Source of the DNA: Rattus norvegicus
Taxonomy: Eukaryota > Chordata > Mammalia > Rodentia > Muridae
NCBI RefSeq assembly: GCF_036323735.1
Contig: NC_086034.1
Location: forward strand, 36,821,939-36,885,938
Direction of reading: 5' to 3'
Length of the DNA: 64,000 bases
Under the pieces are notes generated by a model, which was not told the origin of the DNA, did no database searches, and worked only from the letters and a program-made list of their open reading frames with translations. The position numbers were made by a program, and so were the translations under genes. This document shows positions 22,122-33,755 of the stretch, piece by piece; within the stretch, counting starts at the first letter, position 1, and every line of letters begins with the position of its first letter.

Positions 22122-22494
22122 AGAATAGTCATAATAACCTGTAAAAAAAAAATCCTTTTGGTGCAATAGGCCCCTAGTCCTTATCATAATGGGTCCCAAG
22201 TTAGAGGAATCATTCTGACTTTAAAATTCAGCACAAGAGTTCCAATACCTGTTGAAGCAGAACCAAAGATTTAATTCATCAAAGAGTTGGTTCACAGACC
22301 CAGCATCCAGGAAAGCCCTAAACGTTCTGACCTAGCATGTTGCCATCTGTAGTTTTGGTTCTTACTAACTGTTCTTGTCAACCCGGATAGCATTTTGTAT
22401 ATAAAATATAAAACAATTGTGAGGGCAGGACTGCATGGGCAAGTTCCCCATGAAGCTTCTTCTGCACTACCATAATGACTCTCTTTCAGCTTTA
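22122..22494. other. No gene or repeat recognised
   Basis: Nothing recognised between two L1 fragments. Confidence 0.5.
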
Positions 22495-22980
22495 AAAGCC
22501 CATATACATACAGCCACCAAACCCAGACAATATTGTTGATGCCAAGAAGTGCTTGCTGACAGGAGCATTATCTATCTGTCTCCTGAGAGCCTCTGCCAGA
22601 GCATGACTAATACAGAGGTGGGTGCTAGCAGCCAACCGTTGAACTGAGAACAGGGTCCCCATTGGAAGAATTAGAGAAAGGAGGGAAGGAACCAAAGGGG
22701 TTTCCAACCCCAAATAAACAACAATAGCAACCAACCAGAGCTTCCAGGAACTAAACAACCATCCAAAGAGTACACATGGATAAACCCATGGCTCCAGCTG
22801 CATATGTAGCAGAGGACGGCCTTGTTGGGCATCAAAGGGAAGAGAAGCCCTTGGTCCTGTCAAGGCTGGATGCCACCAGTGTAGAGAAATGTCAGAGCAG
22901 GGAGGTGGGAAGGGTCGGTGGTTGGGTGTGGGAAAGGGGATAAAGTATGAAATGTAAATAAAAATATCCAATTTAAAACA
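22495..22980 (+). mobile_element. Older L1 3'-UTR fragment
   Basis: It has the older L1 3'-UTR arrangement: CCAGAGCTTCCAGGAACTAA, then CATGGCTCCAGCTGCATATG, then GTAGCAGAGGACGGCCTTGT, ending in TGAAATGTAAATAAAAATAT. The same subfamily appears at 36079-36550 and 45069-45334. It is diverged from the young copies. Confidence 0.85.
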
Positions 22981-23955
22981 ATGGTATCCATGTGTGTTCT
23001 CTGGTTATATTCTAACTTATATTCTAACATTGGCTTTTTCTTTTTGTGCTATTTCTAACTATATAAAATTCAGAAATATCTTTTTAAAACATTAATGGTA
23101 TGGTTTTATTTTCTTTCACACATTTGTAAAAACAGTAGTTTCTATATTCTAAACATCTATTCTTTTATGTGTAAAACAAGAAGCGATTTTCGGTGAAACA
23201 TGTACTTGAGATATTATTGACTTTGTTGTAGTTTATGTATGAAAGACTCTATTTGACCACTGCAAGCTGTTCAAAATGACCCTTTTTGAAACAACATAAA
23301 AATGGTTAAAACTTGTGATTTTCTTTTTTAGTTTCAACTTCCTGAACTCACAGTGAAATTCTTTAAAATACAAATAATATAAATCTAACAATGAAGACCG
23401 CTTTAGCCTCTGATGACAATGAAGCTCATCTTCCATCTAGGACCTTAAATAAAGAATGGTCTATGGGGCAGAACCAAGACCCATCCTGTGTGTCCCTTTA
23501 AGGAATATATTAAATTGGCCTTTCTTTGTAACCACCTCACAGTACTATGTATCATACACACAAGTACCAAAAGGTTGTAGATATATCAGGATGTTAAAAA
23601 AAATAACATGATTTTTAAATAAATTTTATGTGAGTATAACTATATGCACAGAGAATGATCTGCTGTAAAGAGAATTTAGAAGAGACTGATCCAGCTTTAT
23701 ATTCATGTCCAGTGAGCCTCACTGCTGTGGTCATACAGTTAAATATACCCTCATGGTATATATTTCAGCACATTGTTTCAGTCTGGTAAGGCTACAGCAT
23801 CCGTAGGAAGTGATTCCTGGCTAAAAGAAGTAGGCCTCTGGGACCAGGCCTAGAGATTTCACAGCTCAGCCCACTTCCAATCACGTTACATACTTTGATA
23901 TTTTATTTTAATCAGAACATAACATTTAGACACACATATGGGATAAACTGATCTT
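22981..23955. other. No gene or repeat recognised
   Basis: AT-rich; only short frames. Nothing recognised. Confidence 0.45.
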
Positions 23956-23959
23956 TTTA

Positions 23960-24152
23960 AAAAAAACATATTTACTTTTTTTACTTTTATTTGTTAGTGT
24001 TGGGAGAAACACATGACACCGAGTGGATGTGGACCTTAGAGAACAATTTATATAATCAGTTCTTTCTCCCTTCATGTAGGAACTAGGCAGTGGATGCATT
24101 TTGCTAAGCTTGCGCAACAAGCACTTCGCGACTAAGCTACACTGTTGGCTCC
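23960..24152 (-). mobile_element. B3/B2-like SINE
   Basis: On plus it reads as the reverse of a tRNA-derived SINE: the A/T-rich 3' end, then GGAGAAACACATGACACCGA, then GAACAATTTATATAATCAGT. It ends with the head (GCTTGCGCAACAAGCACTTC, then ACTAAGCTACACTGTTGGCT). The sense strand is minus. It is diverged. Confidence 0.65.
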
Positions 24153-24396
24153 CTTTGGGTTTATTTATAGATTGTGTGATTATTCAGACTAATTATCACA
24201 CATAACTCACTCTCTTTGTTTTTGGAACAGTAAAAAAGCATTTCTCTCAGCTCTTTTGAAGTTCACAATAAATATTGTTTACTAGAACCCCTTTGCTGTG
24301 CTAAAGGACACTGGAATGTATTTCTCTTGTTCATGGAATTTTTGCAACTAATAGCCAATCACTTTCCTCCTTTCTTTATATCTTTTGTGGTTAGTC

Positions 24397-24790
24397 TTGC
24401 CAGCTCAACACAACTTAGAAACACCTGGGTCCTGTCTATTAGTTTTATCCACATTGGATTGGTCTATTGAGAAATCTGTGCCTTAGTTAAAGGAGTTGAT
24501 ATGGAGACACAGCCAAATGGTCAGCATTATTCTTTAGGCATGGAGTCGGGAAGTGTCTAAGATAGGGAAGCCTACTGAAACTTAAGGAAGCAAGTAATAT
24601 TGTCAGCAATTCATTTCTCTTCATACTCGACAGTTGATATGACATCATCACCTATTTTAAGTTCCTTCATGGCTTCTTTACAGTAATGAAGTGTAACCTG
24701 GAATTGTAAGGTAAATAAACCCTTCCTTCCTAGACTTGCTTTATGTATAGATATTTCATTATAGCACCAGAAGTGAAACTAGGACACATA
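24397..24790 (+). mobile_element. Diverged rodent hAT-like repeat (URR1-like)
   Basis: The 3' half shows the same layout as the element at 20714-21117: a Gly-tail-like stretch ending TAAATAAACCCTTCCTTCCT, then AGCACCAGAAGTGAAACTAGG. The 5' half (TTGCCAGCTCAACACAACTT) is more diverged. The family name is uncertain. Confidence 0.45.
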
Positions 24791-25690
24791 CCTTGTTCAA
24801 GAGAAGGAATGAAGTGATGTCCATTTGGTTGGATTATAATTAATCTCTATGAAATAATGTGCACAAATAGATAGAAAAAGCCTTTTGACTGGAGTACCAT
24901 TGTGCTCAGGCAGTAATGGTACTGTGGATATTCTCTGCCTCCCAATCTTATCAAATAGTACAGAGGTGGTGTTTGTTTTTATATTTTTAAATAAATTTAG
25001 GGTTATTATTTTGTGCCACATAGTAAGAACACTGAGAATGGTTGAATTTTATAACTGTAATTATTATGAGTATTTTATGCATTATGAGATTTTTTTTCAC
25101 TCATGACGTTAGGTTTTGCCATACAGCTTGCTGTGATGGTTCTCTGTTTCCTATACATCAGTTTTTCTTTGTTACAATAGTCTGTAAATGGCCAAACTGC
25201 AGTGTGGTAATATATGTGAATTTGTTTTCCTCACATAACTGCGACTATTAGAGGAACTTGGTAGCAAAGGTTAGCGATTATAGCAAATAAATTCAAATTA
25301 TAAAACGACTCAAGTATAATAGAAGTTTAGTTCCCAGTCACATAACAATGATTTTCAGGTTCGTATGCAGCATGTGGAGGGCAGGGGCCAAAGACTAGAT
25401 GGTAAAGACCTGAGAATATTAAGGTTTCCAGAGTTGACCTAACATCCATTTTCCTCTTGCAGAGGAGAATTAAATTAGAAAGGTGACACTATTAAAGGTT
25501 TGTTGTCCATGAGCATAAATGACAAACATTTTAGCTCCTATTGCCTCTACTAGAACTCAGGTTCATCAAATGTACAGTTTCAAAGTATCTCTCATAATGG
25601 GTTTGAAATATCTGTACCTTACCAGGGTTAGTACCATGGTATACCACACAAAGGGGAAGAGTTAGATGCTTCATTACTGGTACATGTGCA
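24791..25690. other. No gene or repeat recognised
   Basis: Nothing recognised. Confidence 0.45.
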
Positions 25691-25920
25691 CAATACATAC
25701 ATACATACATATATACATACATACATACACCAACATATTTAAGTATATATATACATACATACATACATACCAACATATATATTTATTTACATACATACCA
25801 ACATAGAATCTATGGTATAAACTGTACTCTGCTATACTGGTAGACTGGAGCATAATCACAATCAGAAATACATGGGAAGATATATAGATATAGATATAGA
25901 TATAGATGGAAAATAAAATC
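25691..25920. repeat. CATA and GATATA microsatellites
   Basis: (CATA)n stretches interrupted by TATATA at 25691-25800, then (GATATA)n at about 25878-25906. The Tyr/Val/Cys-rich frames on the minus strand here are translations of these repeats. Confidence 0.9.
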
Positions 25921-26519
25921 ACATATATTACTACACTGCAGAACACATATGTACATTGCATATATGTATATACTGAAAATACAAAATATATATGTATATG
26001 TGTGTCTGTAATCCGTAGAGTTCTCTGATAATATTTTTAGCTTGATTGAAAGAAATTATACTGAATAAGTTATTAACTTCTCTCCAAATATGAACTGCAC
26101 AGTGGGAAAATTAGGGACATAGAAAAATAATTGCAGAAACCCGTCAAGGCACTCCAGATTTAGCATATAATTGGAGGGAAGAAATAATGAGGCTTTATGT
26201 ATAATAGAATATATCTACTCAAGATATAGCTAAATCACAACCTAGAATATTATGTATTGATCTCACACACAGATGTAGAATATAAATGAGAAATACCTTT
26301 TGTGACTAATTAGAATTTTAGTGTATAGAACTTACATTATAACCAGTTAACTAAGGATCCTCTATTGGAAAAAACTATAGTCTATTCTGTGTTAACAAGT
26401 AGAAATTACTATGGTTATAATGATAACTACATCTGTTATTTTATGTATATGCTTGGGGAATGTCTAAACATATTCTGAAAAATGAAAAAAGTGTAGCAAA
26501 AATGATTATAAAATGTCTT
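25921..26519. other. No gene or repeat recognised
   Basis: AT-rich; nothing recognised up to the L1 junction. Confidence 0.45.
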
Positions 26520-26525
26520 TAAGAA

Positions 26526-27503
26526 GATCCATGCTTATCACCCTGTCCAAAGCTTAAGTCGAAGTGGATCAAGGACCTCCACATCAAACCAGATACACTC
26601 AAACTAATAGAAGAAAAACTAGGGAAGCATCTGGAACACATGGGCACTGGAAAAAATTTCCTGAACAAAACACCAATGGCTTATGCTCTAAGATCAAGAA
26701 TCGACAAATGGGATCTCATAAAACTGCAAAGCTTCTGTAAGGCAAAGGACACTGTGGTTAGGACAAAATGGCAACAAACAGATTGGGAAAAGATCTTTAC
26801 CAATCCTACAACAGATAGAGGCCTTATATCCAAAATATACAAAGAACTCAAGAAGTTAGACCACAGGGAGACAAATAACCCTATTAAAAAATGGGGTTCA
26901 GAGCTAAACAAAGAATTCACAGCTGAGGAATGCCGAATGGCTGAGAAACACCTAAAGAAATGTTCAACATCTTTAGTCATAAGGGAAATGCAAATCAAAA
27001 CAACCCTGAGATTTCACCTCATACTAGTGAGAATGGCTAAGATCAAAAACTCAGGTGATAGCAGATGCTGGAGAGGATGTGGAGAAAGAGGAACACTCCT
27101 CCATTGTTGGTGGGGTTGCAGACTGATACAACCATTCTGGAAATCAGTCTGGAGGTTCCTCAGAAAATTGGACATTGAACTGCCTGAGGATCCAGCTATA
27201 CCTCTCTTGGGCATATACCCAAAAGATGCCTCAACATATAAAAAAGACACGTGCTCCACTATGTTCATCGCAGCCTTATTTATAATAGCCAGAAGCTGGA
27301 AAGAACCCAGATGCCCTTCAACAGAGGAAGGGATACAGAAAATGTGGTACATCTACACAATGGAATATTACTCAGCTATCAAAAACAATGCCTTTATGAA
27401 ATTTGTAGGCAAATGGTCGGAACTGGAAAATATCATCCTGAGTGAGCTAACCCAATCACAGAAAGACACACATGGTATGCACTCATTGATAAGTGGCTAT
27501 TAG
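26526..27503 (+). pseudogene. L1 ORF2 C-terminal fragment
   Basis: An open frame of about 325 codons covering the C-terminal third of ORF2, with the natural stop after LISGY. The first ATG is at 26640, but homology is continuous from 26526, so the ATG is not a true start. The CCHC-like zinc-knuckle segment is complete here (CWRGC, then HCWWGC), unlike the copy at 4117-7977. It lacks the endonuclease and reverse-transcriptase domains, so it has no enzymatic capacity. No frameshift is present, which indicates a recent insertion. Confidence 0.92.
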
Positions 27504-28100
27504 CCCAAATGCTTGAATTACCCTAGATGCCTAGAACAAATGAAACTCAAGACGGATGATCAAAATGTGAATGCTTCACTCCTTCTTTAAAAGGGGAACA
27601 AGAATACCCTTGGCAGGGAATAGAGAGGCAAAGATTAAAACAGAGACTGAAGGAACACCCATTCAGTGCCTGCCCCACATGTGGCCCATGCATATACAGC
27701 CATCCAATTAGACAAGATGGATGAAGCAAAGAAGTGCAGGCTGACAGGAGCCGGATGTAGATCTCTCCCGAGAGACACAGCCAGAATACAGCAAACACAG
27801 AGGCGTATGCCAGCAGCAAACCACTGAATTGAGAATAGGACCCCCGTTGAAGCAATCAGAGAAAGAACTGGAGGAGCTTGAAGGGGCTCGAGACCCCATA
27901 TGTACAACAATGCCAAGCAACCAGAGCTTCCAGGGACTAAGCCACTTCCTAAAGACTATACATGGACTGACCCTGGACTCTGACCTCATAGGTAGCAATG
28001 CATATCCTAGTAAGAGCACCAGTGGAAGGGGAAGCCCTGGGTCCTGCTAAGACTGAACCCCCAGTGAACTAGACTGTTGGGGGGAAGGCAGCAATGGGGG

Positions 28101-28180
28101 GAGGGTGGGGAGGGGAACACCCGTAAGGAAGGGGAGGGGGGAGGGTGGGGAGGGGAACACCCGTAAGGAAGGGGAGGGGG
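28101..28180 (+). repeat. 40-bp perfect tandem duplication in L1 G-rich tract
   Basis: Two identical 40-bp units (28101-28140 and 28141-28180), each with several G runs and the segment AACACCCGTAAGGAAGG. Other L1 copies here have a single unit. It could arise by slippage across the G-rich tract during reverse transcription or later replication. Confidence 0.97.
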
Positions 28181-28290
28181 GAGTGGGATATTTGCCCGGA
28201 AACCAGGGAAGGGAATAACACTCAAAATGTATATAAGAATTACTCAAGTTAATAAAAAAAAACATTTGAACCAAAAAAAAAAAAGAAGAT

Positions 28291-28854
28291 ACAAACTTGA
28301 AAACAAAGTAGTATAATTTTCTTGTTACATGGACTTTTCAACTTTCTGTATACCTTGCTTTTATTTTAAATGAATTTAGGAGAACCTATCATATTTATCT
28401 ATCCTTTATTGAGGTAACAAACTGCCTCAGGGAGAGAACCTCATCTTATTTGGCTTCTACTTTAGAAGCTTGAGAATGTACCCAGCCTGAAAAATGCCCT
28501 TATGACAGCCTGTCTTGGCTACATCACCATATGGCAGATGGTAGGGACTCTAGAGGGCCAGGTGGGTTTTAGAGTAATTCTAATATGTACATCTACACAC
28601 AAGTGTATCTTTATATGGTGATATGCTTTTCAATAATTAAAATTAAAAATAGCCATTTCATGGTAAACCAAAAATAATTATTCAACCTAACATCAAAATG
28701 CAGAAAGCAACTGCATAATTAAGTCAATTAATTGATTAAGCAGTCAGAATCTTCAAATTGAAATTCTAGTAAAAGCTTCCTTTACAGAACAGTTAACATC
28801 AATAAGGGCCAGGTTTGCCTTTTCAGTTAATGTTTTACATTAATTATATCATTA
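28291..28854. other. No gene or repeat recognised
   Basis: Nothing recognised. Confidence 0.45.
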
Positions 28855-29020
28855 TTTTAAAGAATTTTATAAATTAATTTTGTATTTCCATCATTTCTAC
28901 CACACCCTCTCCTTCCTCCAACTCCTTTTCTACCCCAACTGCTCCACTCCATTTCAAGTTCATGATTTCTTCTTTAATTATAATTTGTGTGTTTGTGAAT
29001 ATATCTATATCTAGATATAC
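28855..29020 (-). mobile_element. Short Lx-type L1 fragment
   Basis: The stretch around TTTGTATTTCCATCATTTCT, followed by a C/T-rich run and CATTTCAAGTTCATGATTTC, resembles the reverse of an old L1 3' end. Strand and limits are uncertain. Confidence 0.4.
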
Positions 29021-30133
29021 TATTCTCGTGATATATATGTGTGTATCCCCCTTCCTCTATCCTTCCTTCACCTCTGAGCAGGTGCTGCCCCAAGCCCCAA
29101 TTATACACCACCTGACACTTCAAGTTTCTGCTTCTCTGCAAGGAACTAAGGAGGAACCCACTAATATCTACCACTGAGAAAGATTTGTGTGGATTTAGTC
29201 ACAACTTATTTTAAAAGTTCCCCTAACCACCAAATAAAACACTAAACCCAGTTGGAATAGCGTTATATGTCTAATGTTTCCAATGACTAATTAATTTACT
29301 GTGATACAATTCAATCATAAATGTCTGATATTCTGTAAAGGAAGATTTACTAGAATTTGAAGATTCTGACAATTTAATCAAGTAATTGACTTACTTATGC
29401 AGTTGCTTTCTGTATTTTGATGTTATTGATTTAAACAATTGTTTGGTTTATCATGAAATGTCTATTTTAGTACCTAACTATGGAAAAGTGTGTCACTGTA
29501 TAAATAAATACATATGTGTAGATATGCATACCTATACATGTTAGTTAGGACTACCCTAAATTTTCAAATGACTCATAATATTCATTAGTTCATATTTAGA
29601 AATTGAATACCATAGTTCTAAAAATGATTCACTATCTTAATTTTAACAATTGTAAAATCTAAAAGATTTTAAAAGGCTAATTGCAATGTGGTGAATGTAG
29701 CAAGAGTAAATTAGAACAAGGACTCCTCGTGAACCTGTTGCTATTTTTAAAGTTCAGTCTCACTTTAAGAAATGGCAATTGTCATCATCATATTTACATA
29801 TCTACATACATGTACATTTGCAGTTGAGAGAATCTTCATGCAAGCACTCTTCTGAATTATGTATGTGTGGTGCAATACGAATCAGAACTTCCTTGTGTCA
29901 TGAGACCTGGGTTATCATTTGACAGGATTCTTTTCTGGTTGTATTAAGAGGTCATAGATTTACTATTATGCTAATCGTAGTATGATCTTTTAAAATGAAG
30001 TTGATTTTATTAGTGCAAAACAGCACAAATAAGCCAGGTATCCATGGCTATATCACACCTGTAATGTAATTTTTGAGTCAGGAAAAAATATGAAATGTTG
30101 AGTTCACTCAATATTGAAGGTGGAAGATGATAA
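29021..30133. other. No gene or repeat recognised
   Basis: Nothing recognised. This is part of the spacer between two opposed L1 copies. Confidence 0.45.
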
Positions 30134-32197
30134 AACATCACACTTCTTTTTTTTTATTAACTTGAGTATTTCTTATATACATTTTGAGTGTTATTCCCTT
30201 TCCCGGTTTCTGGGCAAACATCCCCCTACCCCGTCCCCTTCCTTATGGGTGTTCCCCTCCCCATCCTCCCCCCCTTGCCGCCTTCCCCCCAACAGTCTAG
30301 TTCACTGGGGGTTCAGTCTTAGCAGGACCCAGGGCTTCCCCTTCCACTGGTGCTCTTACTAGGATATTCATTGCTACCTATGGGGTCAGAGTCCAGGGTC
30401 AGTCCATGTATAGTCTTTAGGTAGTGGCTTAGTCCCTGGAAGCTCTGGTTGCTTGGCATTGTTGTACTTTTGGGGTCTCGAGCCCCTTCAAGCTCTTCCA
30501 GTTCTTTCTCTGATTCCTTCAATAGGGGACCTATTCTCAGTTCAGTGGTTTGCTGCTGGCATACGCCTCTGTGTTTGCTGTATTCTGGCTGTGTCTCTCG
30601 GGAGAGATCTACATCCGGCTCCTGTCAGCCTGCACTTCTTTGCTTCATCCATCTTGTCTAATTGGATGGCTGTATATGCATGGGCCACATGTGGGGCAGG
30701 CTCTGAATGGGTGTTCCTTCAGTCTCTGTTTTAATCTTTGCCTCTCTATTCCCTGCCAAGGGTATTCTTGTTCCCCTTTTAAAGAAGGAGTGAAGCATTC
30801 ACATTTTGATCATCCGTCTTGAGTTTCATTTGTTCTAGGCATCTAGGGTAATTCAAGCATTTGGGCTAATAGCCACTTATCAATGAGTGCATACCATGTG
30901 TGTCTTTCTGTGATTGGGTTAGCTCACTCAGGATGATATTTTCCAGTTCTGACCATTTGCCTACGAATTTCATAAAGGCATTGTTTTTGATAGCTGAGTA
31001 ATATTCCATTGTGTAGATGTACCACATTTTCTGTATCCCTTCCTCTGTTGAAGGGCATCTGGGTTCTTTCCAGCTTCTGGCTATTATAAATAAGGCTGCG
31101 ATGAACATAGTGGAGCACGTGTCTTTTTTATATGTTGAGGCATCTTTTGGGTATATGCCCAAGAGAGGTATAGCTGGATCCTCAGGCAGTTCAATGTCCA
31201 ATTTTCTGAGGAACCTCCAGACTGATTTCCAGAATGGTTGTATCAGTCTGCAACCCCACCAACAATGGAGGAGTGTTCCTCTTTCTCCACATCCTCTCCA
31301 GCATCTGCTGTCACCTGAGTTTTTGATCTTAGCCATTCTCACTGGTATGAGGTGAAATCTCAGGGTTGTTTTGATTTGCATTTCCCTTATGACTAAAGAT
31401 GTTGAACATTTCTTTAGGTGTTTCTCGGCCATTCGGCATTCCTCAGCTGTGAATTCTTTGTTTAGCTCTGAACCCCATTTTTAATAGGGTTATTTGTCTC
31501 CCTGTGGTCTAACTTCTTGAGTTCTTTGTATATTTTGGATATAAGGCCTCTATCTGTTGTAGAATTGGTAAAGATCTTTTCCCAATCTGTTGGTTGCCGT
31601 TTTGTCCTAACCACAGTGTCCTTTGCCTTACAGAAGCTTTGCAGTTTTATGAGATCCCATTTGTCGATTCTTGATCTTAGAGCATAAGCCATTGGTGTTT
31701 TGTTCAGGAAATTTTTTCCAGTGCCCATGTGTTCCAGATGCTTCCCTAGTTTTTCTTCTATTAGTTTGAGTGTGTCTGGTTTGATGTGGAGGTCCTTGAT
31801 CCACTTGGACTTAAGCTTTGTACAGGGTGATAAGGATGGATCGATCTGCATTCTTCTACATGTTGCCCTCCTGTTGAACCAGCACCATTTGCTGAAAATG
31901 CTATCTTTTTTCCATTGGATGGTTTTGGCTCCTTTGTCAAAAATCAAGTGCCCATAGGTGTGTGGGTTCATTTCTGGGTCTTCAATTCTGTTCCATTGGT
32001 CTATCTGTCTGTCTCTGTACCAATACCATGCAGTTTTTATCACTATTGCTCTGTAATACTGCTTGAGTTCAGGGATAGTGATTCCCCCTGAAGTCCTTTT
32101 ATTGTTGAGGATAGTTTTAGCTATCCTCGGTTTTTTGTTATTCCAGATGAATTTGCAAATTGTTCTGTCTGACTCTTTGAAGAACATAACACTTCTT
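30134..32197 (-). mobile_element. 5'-truncated young L1 with target-site duplication
   Basis: A-tail (poly(T) on plus, 30148-30156), 3' UTR (30158-30865), and ORF2 end up to about 32182, where L1 homology stops inside the thumb/connector part of ORF2. The flanks AACATCACACTTCTT (30134-30148) and AACATAACACTTCTT (32183-32197) differ at one base and form the duplicated target site. It is oriented opposite to the copy at 26521-28290. Confidence 0.93.
30866..32182 (-). pseudogene. L1 ORF2 C-terminal fragment, one frameshift
   Basis: Two collinear frames, 32182-31462 and 31432-30866, together cover the last part of ORF2. They are split by loss of one base in a T run on plus at about 31479-31483 (five T against six in the copies at 4730 and in the reverse of 26887). 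The zinc-knuckle CCHC is complete (CWRGC, then HCWWGC). The start of the longer frame extends into non-L1 flank (32183-32241), so its first residues are not L1. Confidence 0.92.
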
Positions 32198-32541
32198 GCA
32201 TGCAGTGTCTTATAGCTGTATTCAAAGAAATGAGCTTGCAAAGTGATTCCATGAATGGAGTTCAGTCACAGGTACAAAAAAAGAACTGCAATACACTATG
32301 AAGATATGATTAGGATGTTCCATCAGTTGAGTATAATATTTATTGCGGTAGCACCATCAGATATGTATGTATGTAATTTTAAAAGGAATGTGAAAAGTAA
32401 AGTATGTTACAGTATGTAAATCTTACTGCAACCATTATTTTAGATAGATGAAGTCTATCAAGAAATAAGTTGGACAGGAACTTATCATGACTTTAAAATA
32501 TTTTGAGCAACATAGGAGAAATTTAGAAATATATCATTTTC
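32198..32541. other. No gene or repeat recognised
   Basis: Nothing recognised. Confidence 0.45.
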
Positions 32542-32788
32542 AAAGAACATACTTTGTGTGTTGTATGAAAGGAGAGAAGGTTTGCACTCCCCTTGACAAG
32601 GACGGAAGAGGCCCTTGGGCCTAACCACACATCCGGTTGAGGCACTGCCACCTACTGCGCAGCATCTCACCACTGTTTGGGATAGTTGGGGGGATGTTGG
32701 CCTGGAAACCGGGAAAGGGAATAACAATCAAAATGTAAATAAGAAATACCCAAGTTAATAAAGATGAAAACAAAAGAACATACTTTGT
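32542..32788 (+). mobile_element. Chimeric retro-insert: unidentified 5' half plus L1 3' end
   Basis: The 16-bp AAAGAACATACTTTGT occurs at 32542-32557 and again at 32773-32788, bracketing a 215-bp insert. The last 83 bases (32690-32772) are an L1 3' end of the variant subfamily also seen at 21890. The first 130 bases (32558-32689) are not part of any L1 3' UTR in this window and I cannot identify them. The segment CCCTTGGGCCT is shared with the L1 3' UTR by sequence but not by context. A perfect target duplication and an A-rich end show it was inserted as one retrotransposed unit. Confidence 0.8.
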
Positions 32789-33755
32789 TGGTAATCTTTC
32801 ATTTAGAGTAATGTGTTAATCTAAGTGATCAAGACATGGAATTATATCCCTTAACTTACAAGTGGGCTCCTTCCAAATACGGATGGGGATACTGCCAGAC
32901 ATTGAAAACACTGCGTCGTCGTTTATTGTAATAGGTCTCAGGTGTATGTCTGCCTCTCCAGGAGCCTACCACATAAACTCTTAGATTCTACTCACTTCAG
33001 ATGCATTTTCCTACTCTAAAATCGTATAGTACCTAGTTCTTTTTTGCACAATGTTCTTGTTTAGTTAGCATGTGGCTGCCAATGTCCTTCATCAAAAAAT
33101 GAAACAGGAAGCAAAAAGTAAATTTCCCAAAAAGCAGATGGAGAAAGAAAACGTGTGTACTTCATTAAAATATAAAAGAGTAAGGATGCTGTGGAAAATG
33201 CAGATGGAGGTTTCCATGTCCTGGTGTCATAGATGAGGTTATAAAGCACTCATGAATGGATGTTTTGGTAAAGTTAAAACTAAAAGACTCAGTTAAAACT
33301 AAGACTTCAACACTTCAGTTAAAACTAAAAGACTCAATGAGATCTTCATAGTTCCAACATATTATATAATGAAGAAATTGACTTTCTCTCACTGCTAAAA
33401 TTAGTTTCTTAAAGAAACATATTTTCCTGAGAATATGACAAAGGAACACAAGGAACAATAATCATTGCTTTAAGTGAATTATTTTATGTGAAATATACTA
33501 AAAGTTTTCAACATAGACAGAAATACACACAAAAGACACAAAATTAATATGCCGGTACACTCTTCCTTAAAGAAAGCTACATAGGACAAATATCTGCATG
33601 GTAATGAAACAGACGCTTACTTTCTCTACACTGCCTTTCTCCTTCAACTATTTCTGTAGCATCGAGGGAGGAAGAAAAATAGAGCATGAAGTTGCGTGGG
33701 TGGGAAAGTAATGTAGATCTGGGATGAATTGAGGGGGAATGAACGTATTCGAAAG
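32789..33755. other. No gene recognised; one short repeated 20-mer
   Basis: AGTTAAAACTAAAAGACTCA occurs at 33272-33291 and again at 33317-33336. The rest is not recognised. Confidence 0.6.

Larger units (their letters stand above)
26521..28290 (+). mobile_element. 5'-truncated young L1 (ORF2 end plus 3' UTR)
   Basis: L1 sequence begins at about 26526 inside ORF2 and runs to an A-rich tail (28252-28283). The 8 bases AAGAAGAT at 26521-26528 recur right after the tail (28283-28290), a target-site duplication that overlaps the first L1 bases (GAT), so the 5' junction shows microhomology. The 3' UTR holds a perfect 40-bp tandem duplication in its G-rich tract (28101-28180). It is very similar to the minus-strand copy at 30149-32182. 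Confidence 0.92.

Noticed and set aside
25531..25961. Two Tyr/Val/Cys-rich minus-strand frames (81 and 95 codons)
   Set aside because: Translations of the CATA and GATATA microsatellites.
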